Positions 31,870 to 36,710 of a stretch of DNA of 36,710 bases are shown here, in pieces (position 1 is the first letter of the stretch; every line of letters starts with the position of its first letter). Source of the DNA: UBA5734 sp964528645 (GTDB lineage: Bacteria > Bacillota > Clostridia > Saccharofermentanales > UBA5734); assembly GCA_964528645.1 (NCBI GenBank), contig CAZGSR010000027.1, forward strand, positions 1 through 36,710. Direction: 5' to 3'. The notes below the pieces were generated by a model that was not told the DNA's origin, made no database searches, and saw only the letters and a list, made by a program, of their open reading frames with translations. The position numbers and the translations under genes were made by a program.

Positions 31870-32223
31870 TTATTCGGTTTTCTCCGGCTCTTCAGCGGCA
31901 GGTGCGGCGTCCTCTGGGGTCGTGGCAGTCTCGTGATGGATCTTCTGTTTGAGGGTGTCTTTGACTTCCTCGTATTTATCCTTGGCTACGTCGTACTTTT
32001 CCTTGGCGAATTCGGCGGCATGGCTGGCGGCCTCCTTAGCCTTTTCGGCACCGATCTGGGCGCCGACCCGGATGTCTTCACGGGTTTCCTTGCCAGCCTT
32101 GGGGGCAAAGAGGATACCGGCGATGGCACCGAGGAGTGCACCGGCAGAAACACCAGCGGCGATCTTGCGATTCTCACGTTTCTTGTTGGCACCAGTCACG
32201 GCACCGAGGATGTCTTTGAGCAT
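31870..32223 (-). CDS. YtxH domain-containing protein
   Basis: 117 residues with GGAGG before the ATG. KIAAGVSAGALLGAIAGILFAPKAGKETRED is the YtxH signature (a Gly/Ala-rich helix ending in FAPKxGxExR); a charged helical region and an acidic Ala/Glu/Pro tail follow. Envelope-associated small protein, general-stress induced in Bacillus; role unknown. First gene of the pair. Confidence 0.9.
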   Translation of the reverse strand: MLKDILGAVTGANKKRENRKIAAGVSAGALLGAIAGILFAPKAGKETREDIRVGAQIGAEKAKEAASHAAEFAKEKYDVAKDKYEEVKDTLKQKIHHETATTPEDAAPAAEEPEKTE

Positions 32224-32305
32224 AAATGTTGCCTCCTTTCAGTTGTGGACAGTGGCTGTCTGAGATACGGAATTGTGTCATTGAAAGGTCTGGAATGACA
32301 CTTCC

Positions 32306-32334
32306 AGCATATCATGAAACGGTTGATTTGTAAA
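32306..32334 (-). promoter_or_regulatory. Putative promoter of the YtxH/DUF948-like pair
   Basis: TTTACA (32334-32329), 17 bases, TATGCT (32311-32306). Of sigma-A type; no obvious alternative-sigma consensus was seen. Confidence 0.5.
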
Positions 32335-32419
32335 AAGATTAATCAGGATTGAGCAGGGTGCGGGTGGTCTGCCGGACGACTGCGGAAATGGTTGGTGCAC
32401 CTGAGTATTGTGATAATTA

Positions 32420-32448
32420 CTGACAAATCCTGTAACTTTTGCGATAAT
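32420..32448 (+). promoter_or_regulatory. Putative promoter of the zinc-ribbon membrane protein
   Basis: CTGACA (32420-32425), 17 bases, GATAAT (32443-32448), 52 bases before the ATG. Confidence 0.6.
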
Positions 32449-32500
32449 GTATTCAGGAATTGGCAGGATGGATGCCAAACCATAACAGGAGGTGCCGAAT

Positions 32501-32947
32501 ATGGCCAAATTATGCAGCACGTGCGGCAAGGAAATTGCAGATGATGCAACATTCTGCAATCATTGCGGCGAAAAAGTCGGTGACAGCAGCAACACTCAGT
32601 GGGCCAATTTTTCCAGTCAGTCAGGCCGCGCTACGGAGACCTACTCAACGGAAGACATCCAGGCCAACAAAGTCTGGGCGGGGCTGGCTTATTTCCTCTT
32701 CTTCCTGCCCCTGATCATTTGCCCCGAGTCGCGCTATGCGCGTTATCACGCCAACCAGGGCCTTGTACTGCTGATTGTCAGCGCGTTAGGCTCGATTGTG
32801 CTCGCGATCATCCCGATCATCGGCTGGATTTTGTCGCCGATCTTTGGACTGGGCGTGCTGGTCCTGGCGATCCTGGGCCTGGTCAATGGTCTCAACGGAC
32901 ATGTCAAGGAATTGCCCCTGATCGGCAAATGGCAGATCCTGCACTGA
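32501..32947 (+). CDS. Zinc-ribbon plus membrane-domain protein (DUF4870-like)
   Basis: 148 residues from ATG 32501 (AGGAGG 8 bases upstream; the GTG at 32492 is part of that site). The N-terminus is a zinc ribbon with two CxxC pairs, CSTCG and CNHCGEK. After a Ser/Thr linker come three hydrophobic helices (about 54-73, 85-104, 108-125) with RYARYHANQGLVLL, the DUF4870/TM2-like motif. Function unknown. It stands alone and faces the minus-strand pair to its right. Confidence 0.85.
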   Translation: MAKLCSTCGKEIADDATFCNHCGEKVGDSSNTQWANFSSQSGRATETYSTEDIQANKVWAGLAYFLFFLPLIICPESRYARYHANQGLVLLIVSALGSIVLAIIPIIGWILSPIFGLGVLVLAILGLVNGLNGHVKELPLIGKWQILH

Positions 32948-33002
32948 TCTCTCACAAGTGATGGGCTGAAAGGCTGAAGCGTTCACGCCAGCCTATAGCA
33001 GA

Positions 33003-34520
33003 TCAATCCGGTCGCAAGCCTTCGAAGAAGGCAATTTCCTCGAAAATTTTCCGTGCAAACAGATAGTGGGCATCGTCCAGGAAAATCTGGATGATGCTCA
33101 CTTTTTCATTGTTGACGAGTTCATCGACGAGTGAGCGCTCGTCGAGTCGTTTATCCTGCTCGTTGAGCAAGGCTTGACGGGCCGGGATGACAAGAGTCTG
33201 GTCGATCGGCCAGAGGTCTGGGTCGAACGGTGTTGGACTAGATGCTACTTCTGTATCTGCACAAGGATCTGAGATTGAATTCGCAGCGGCATCTGTAGCC
33301 AGTTCGCCTGCAGGACCTTGTTCCACGGGATCGGTTACAAAATTGGCCTGGATCATAGCTTGTTCTTGCCAGCGGGTCTGGGTTTCGGTAAAAAGCTTGG
33401 TCGGATACAGGAAAAAATGTGGTTCCCCTTGACGCAGGACAATGACCAGGCGCGATAGTTCGATAACCACCGTTTCAGGTGTCAGCAATTGGGCGGGCTC
33501 CAGGAACAGGTAGATGAAATGGCTGAGCAGTTCCTTTTGGCGAGAGGATGTGAGTAGTCGGCGCAAACTGTCGAGTTTGCGCCAGGAATGAAAGTGCCGC
33601 AAAGCAAGTGGTATCAAGACAGCCTCTGCGGCGTTAGCAACCGACTGTTCAGCCATGGAAACACGATCTGTTGAATCAATTGGGCTTGCTTCGTCAATCA
33701 GTGTTTTTTCAATCAGGCGGCCGATTCGGTCATCCCAGTGCTCCGGTTGAATGGTTTCACCATAATGGTTGATCACTTCCCAAGGCAGGGGCGTGGTCAG
33801 GGCGAGCCAGTCGGATAAAACGGTGGTGTTTATTTTCAAGTTAGTTTCATTGGCTTTGCAGAAAGTGTCGACCAGCAAGTCACGGACCCAGGGACTGAAG
33901 AGATCGAGGTTGAATCGCTTGATCACATCGGCGACTGGGTAGCGGCAACACGCGTGCTGGACTAAATAATGACGACTTGCCGCGGCAAAATCTGATGCCA
34001 GAAAAGGTTCGCCATTGTGCTCAACCAAGGTCCGGACAGCCAGTTCGACACTCGGTTCGAGATCGGAGGCAATCCGGCCATGATAGGCTGTCAAGACATC
34101 GCGAGCAAGCTGGAGCATCAATTCACTGTAAATCAGGCAGTCGGGTTCACACTGCATAAGCTGCCAGACCGGATCGGCCAGACGTGGACGCAGGCGGAAG
34201 CTCAGGAGCTGGATGGCGGCTTGCTGAAGTGTGGGGTCGACATCTCTGGCGAGCAATGGGATCAAACTTGAAAGCTGGCTGGTCGGTATCGTATAAGCCA
34301 TAGCACGCTGGATCAGGCTCGGTTTATTCCGGGCACTTTGAACCAGGCGCAGCACAGTATCCGGTACTTTTTCCGGCTGCTTAACACCGGGCCGGCTAAA
34401 GCCGAGGGCATTCTGGGTCAGAACAACCTGGGCTTGGAGGCGGGCTGGGGTAAAGGACACCATCGGCTGCATGTCGGAAACCAACTCAAGCAGTCGTTGA
34501 CTGGCTAGCGGACGTGGCAC
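33003..34520 (-). CDS. Unknown 505-residue helical protein, partner of the ZorA-like gene
   Basis: Starts at GTG 34520, overlapping the upstream gene by 35 bases; no strong ribosome site, and an ATG at 34472 is an alternative. No membrane segment or signal peptide. The first 350 residues are alpha-helical, Leu-rich and HEAT-like in spacing (SSLIPLLARDVDPTLQQAAIQLLSFRLRPRL); a low-complexity acidic linker (about 410-440) leads to a conserved-looking C-terminal module (LVDELVNNEKVSIIQIFLDDAHYLFARKIFEEI). I do not recognise the family. The position resembles the cytosolic partners that accompany ZorA-type motors (for example ZorC), but I do not see clear EH-signature residues. Confidence 0.75.
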   Translation of the reverse strand: MPRPLASQRLLELVSDMQPMVSFTPARLQAQVVLTQNALGFSRPGVKQPEKVPDTVLRLVQSARNKPSLIQRAMAYTIPTSQLSSLIPLLARDVDPTLQQAAIQLLSFRLRPRLADPVWQLMQCEPDCLIYSELMLQLARDVLTAYHGRIASDLEPSVELAVRTLVEHNGEPFLASDFAAASRHYLVQHACCRYPVADVIKRFNLDLFSPWVRDLLVDTFCKANETNLKINTTVLSDWLALTTPLPWEVINHYGETIQPEHWDDRIGRLIEKTLIDEASPIDSTDRVSMAEQSVANAAEAVLIPLALRHFHSWRKLDSLRRLLTSSRQKELLSHFIYLFLEPAQLLTPETVVIELSRLVIVLRQGEPHFFLYPTKLFTETQTRWQEQAMIQANFVTDPVEQGPAGELATDAAANSISDPCADTEVASSPTPFDPDLWPIDQTLVIPARQALLNEQDKRLDERSLVDELVNNEKVSIIQIFLDDAHYLFARKIFEEIAFFEGLRPD

Positions 34521-36710
34521 TGGAATCAGTCAGGACTTCACGAGCACTGATAATCGCGCCAGGCAGATCGTCGACGGCATCACCAATCAGGCGCACAGTG
34601 TCGGTCAGCTGAGCCACGATATCAGACAAGCCCTGGTCAAAGGATTGGAAGGTCGACTGGGTGCTGAGCTGGATCTGTTCGCCGAAATTCTGGACCGACA
34701 CATCGAGGGATTTGTTAAGCCCGGCGATTTCTGAGGCAACATCACGCACAAGGAACGTCAAATCGCGGACCTGATCGTCGAGCGTGTTCATCAAAGTCGT
34801 CGAACTTTCCGTCAGGCGGGTCATCAGATCCTGGTACTGCTCATCCGACTGGGTCAATGTCATCTGGGTCAAGTCATTGTATTTGCCGAAAATATCAACC
34901 AGATTGGCCTGGAGATCGTCCTGGAGGCGGTTGATCTGAACATGCATCTGGTCAAAGTAGCCGCCGATCTGCGATTCGACTGCGACCTGCTCTTCTCTGA
35001 TGCGCTGGGCATCGGCTTGGCTGGCCTCGATTATGGCCTTGAGCTGCTCGACCATGTCGCTGCTCTTTAGGAGGGTCTGGCTGAGGGCCTCTGTGGCACC
35101 ATTGAGCGTCTGGATCAGCTGATCTTGACCAGCTGCGAACGACTGGGTCAGGGCTGACGAACCATTTTTGAACAGGTCTGTGAGCAGGGCGTTGCTCTTG
35201 GTATAGGACTCCTGCAAGTTCGTGCTACCCAAGGTCAGCGATTGGTTCAGGTATTCGGCGCTGTTTTTGAACGCCGATTCCATCTCTTCGTAGCCCTGGG
35301 TGAAGATCGAGCGCAGCTGTTCCGAACCCAGAGACAGGGCAGACTGGACCTCCACCGCGCTGGTGTGCAGCGTGCTGGCAAACTGCTCGGTCGAGCCAGT
35401 GAAGGCAGCCTGCAGCTGACTGGAGCCTTTGTTGAACAGGTCGGTGATCAGGGTGCTGCTCTGGGTGTAGGAATCCTGCAACGTCGTACTGCCAGACTGG
35501 AGAGACTGGGTCAGCGTATCGGCGCTGGTCTGGAATGCCTGTTCCATCTGTTCGTAACCATGCGTGAAAACCGAGCGCAACTGTTCGGACCCTTCGGTGA
35601 GGGCTGTCTGGACTTCCACCGCACTGGTGTGCAACGTGCTGGCAAACTGCTCGGTCGAACCGGTGAAAGCTGCCTGAAGTTGATTCGATCCCTCGGCAAA
35701 ACGGTTGGTGAGCAAATCACTGCCAGCCGAAAAGGCCGCCTGAAGATTGTCAGCACCGCCAGAATATGATTTCTGAACGGTGGCGATGGTCTCTGCGGCA
35801 TGAGCCTGAAGCTGGGTGGCGCTGGCAGCCAGCAGCTGCTCGATCCGGTCTGCGCCCGATGCCATGATTTCATCCATCCGGCTCGTGCTGTCAGCAAAGG
35901 TCGATGACAGGCTCACAGAACTGGTCTCGAAACTCGAAGTCAGGCTGGCTGTACCAGTCGTCAGGACTTCACTCAGCTGGCTGGTGGCATCGCTGAAGGT
36001 TCCACTGAGCTGGCTGGTCGCTTCACTGAACACCTCGCTGATCTGGCTGGCACTGTTGCTGAAGACCTCATTAAGCCGGGCGGTGCTGGTCACAACAGCC
36101 TGGTGTGAAGCGGACAAGCTGCCGAGGATGGCGTGGGCGGAATCCTGGGCATCTTTCTGCAGACTGGTTGACTGGTTGAGCGCAACCAGCAGTTCCTGGG
36201 TCCTGGTCGCTGCCGAGGCATGCATTTCATTCAACGATGAGATCGAGGCACTCAAACCGGCGAGGTTGTGGCCGAGCAATTGCTCGAGCTGGCGGGCAAA
36301 ATGAGCGGCCAGTTTACCGATCCCCTGCTGCTGCTGTTCGTCGACATGCTTGATGGAACGGTCAAAGGTTTGGCTCATATTGTGGATGATCGGTGTGATT
36401 TGCTTCTGGAATGATTCTGTCAGCGTGCTGGTGATTTCCTGGCTCATGCTTTGCATCTGCCTGGACATCACCTGCTGGTTTAAAAGAACACTGTATTGCA
36501 GCTGGCTCGTGGTCAGGACCGGGAAATGGTTTCTGAACAAATGCTGCAAGGATTCGATCTTCTGCCGGACTTGCTGGATGACCAGCCAGTCCACAAAGAC
36601 ATAGTCCAGGATCGGAAAGACGAATATGAACAACGCCATACCAACCCTGGCCCAGGTGTATGCGCCGCATTCCAGCGTCAAAGGGCTACCGGGTTTGCCT
36701 GTCCAGGAAC
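34486..36710 (-). CDS. ZorA-like membrane protein with very long hendecad tail, 5' end outside window
   Basis: 740 residues are visible; the frame stays open to the right edge, so the true start lies beyond it (a TTG at 36681 is the first possible internal start). One membrane helix is visible (VGMALFIFVFPILDYVFVDWLV), followed by RQKIESLQHLFRNHFPVL, which resembles the join after the last MotA-like helix of ZorA, the motor subunit of Zorya defence. The tail holds a Gln/Ser-rich helix, then about 32 consecutive 11-residue repeats (35050-36105), then a heptad-like coiled coil to the end. Earlier MotA/ExbB helices would be outside the window. The ZorA assignment is inference from architecture; other TolQ/MotA-like or chemoreceptor-like proteins remain possible. 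Confidence 0.7.
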   Translation of the reverse strand, partial: SWTGKPGSPLTLECGAYTWARVGMALFIFVFPILDYVFVDWLVIQQVRQKIESLQHLFRNHFPVLTTSQLQYSVLLNQQVMSRQMQSMSQEITSTLTESFQKQITPIIHNMSQTFDRSIKHVDEQQQQGIGKLAAHFARQLEQLLGHNLAGLSASISSLNEMHASAATRTQELLVALNQSTSLQKDAQDSAHAILGSLSASHQAVVTSTARLNEVFSNSASQISEVFSEATSQLSGTFSDATSQLSEVLTTGTASLTSSFETSSVSLSSTFADSTSRMDEIMASGADRIEQLLAASATQLQAHAAETIATVQKSYSGGADNLQAAFSAGSDLLTNRFAEGSNQLQAAFTGSTEQFASTLHTSAVEVQTALTEGSEQLRSVFTHGYEQMEQAFQTSADTLTQSLQSGSTTLQDSYTQSSTLITDLFNKGSSQLQAAFTGSTEQFASTLHTSAVEVQSALSLGSEQLRSIFTQGYEEMESAFKNSAEYLNQSLTLGSTNLQESYTKSNALLTDLFKNGSSALTQSFAAGQDQLIQTLNGATEALSQTLLKSSDMVEQLKAIIEASQADAQRIREEQVAVESQIGGYFDQMHVQINRLQDDLQANLVDIFGKYNDLTQMTLTQSDEQYQDLMTRLTESSTTLMNTLDDQVRDLTFLVRDVASEIAGLNKSLDVSVQNFGEQIQLSTQSTFQSFDQGLSDIVAQLTDTVRLIGDAVDDLPGAIISAREVLTDSSATSASQSTTA
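35050..36105 (-). repeat. 33-bp coding repeat: 32 hendecads in the ZorA-like tail
   Basis: Every 11 residues fits a pattern with an aromatic/aliphatic residue at position 4 (F/L/Y) and an aliphatic at position 11, e.g. NEVFSNSASQI, SEVFSEATSQL, QAAFTGSTEQF. No insertion breaks the register over 352 residues. Within it 35413-35676 and 35149-35412 are an 88-residue (8 x 11) tandem duplication. Confidence 0.95.

Overview
The window reads as a piece of chromosome from a Gram-positive, probably clostridial, anaerobe with fairly high GC. Evidence is the Gram-positive layout of the Pel exopolysaccharide operon, strong purine-rich ribosome binding sites, GAAC-N4-GTTC (Firmicute-type LexA) boxes, and YtxH, CotH, VTC and DUF4956 family genes. 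The lineage is inferred, not proven.

Left part, mostly + strand (1-14.9 kb). The left edge holds the 5' end of a minus-strand jetA (DUF3375), the first gene of a Wadjet plasmid-defence system, divergent from a long operon: pelD (SDR + membrane + GAF + degenerate GGDEF with an intact RxxD c-di-GMP site), pelE, a deacetylase-type pelA, pelF and pelG, then a CotH-kinase-family protein, a VTC (polyphosphate polymerase fold) protein and a DUF4956 membrane protein. After it come a sodium-pump decarboxylase beta subunit with a 44-residue gamma-like partner, an alpha/beta hydrolase, and a more AT-rich YdeI-family gene.

Middle (14.9-21.4 kb, minus strand). The tmRNA gene ssrA is split in its T-loop by a 288-nt group I intron. 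Its promoter carries a LexA-like box, and the next gene upstream is a small ORF with its own promoter and LexA-like box. Then come an isochorismatase-family hydrolase and the complete dTDP-L-rhamnose set rfbA-rfbC-rfbB-rfbD.

21.4-28.3 kb, minus strand. One tightly overlapping operon runs from a good promoter at 27.4 kb to a terminator at 21.1 kb: Fur-family regulator, PEBP protein, Hpt phosphotransfer protein, PQ-loop-like small membrane protein and four family-2 glycosyltransferases. The rhamnose genes next door suggest a rhamnose-containing surface glycan. An orphan LytTR response regulator precedes it.

Right part (28.4-36.7 kb). A glycogen debranching enzyme (glgX, + strand) is followed by an intergenic region rich in repeats, two small minus-strand envelope/stress-type genes (DUF948-like, YtxH), a zinc-ribbon membrane protein, and at the right edge a minus-strand pair: a ZorA-like membrane protein whose tail is about 32 uninterrupted 11-residue repeats, and an unknown 505-residue partner.

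Four intergenic arrays of a diverged repeat with an exact 42-bp period (16.1, 21.2, 30.7, 31.1 kb) and a GC-rich 64-72 bp array (20.6 kb) are the main non-coding structures besides ssrA.
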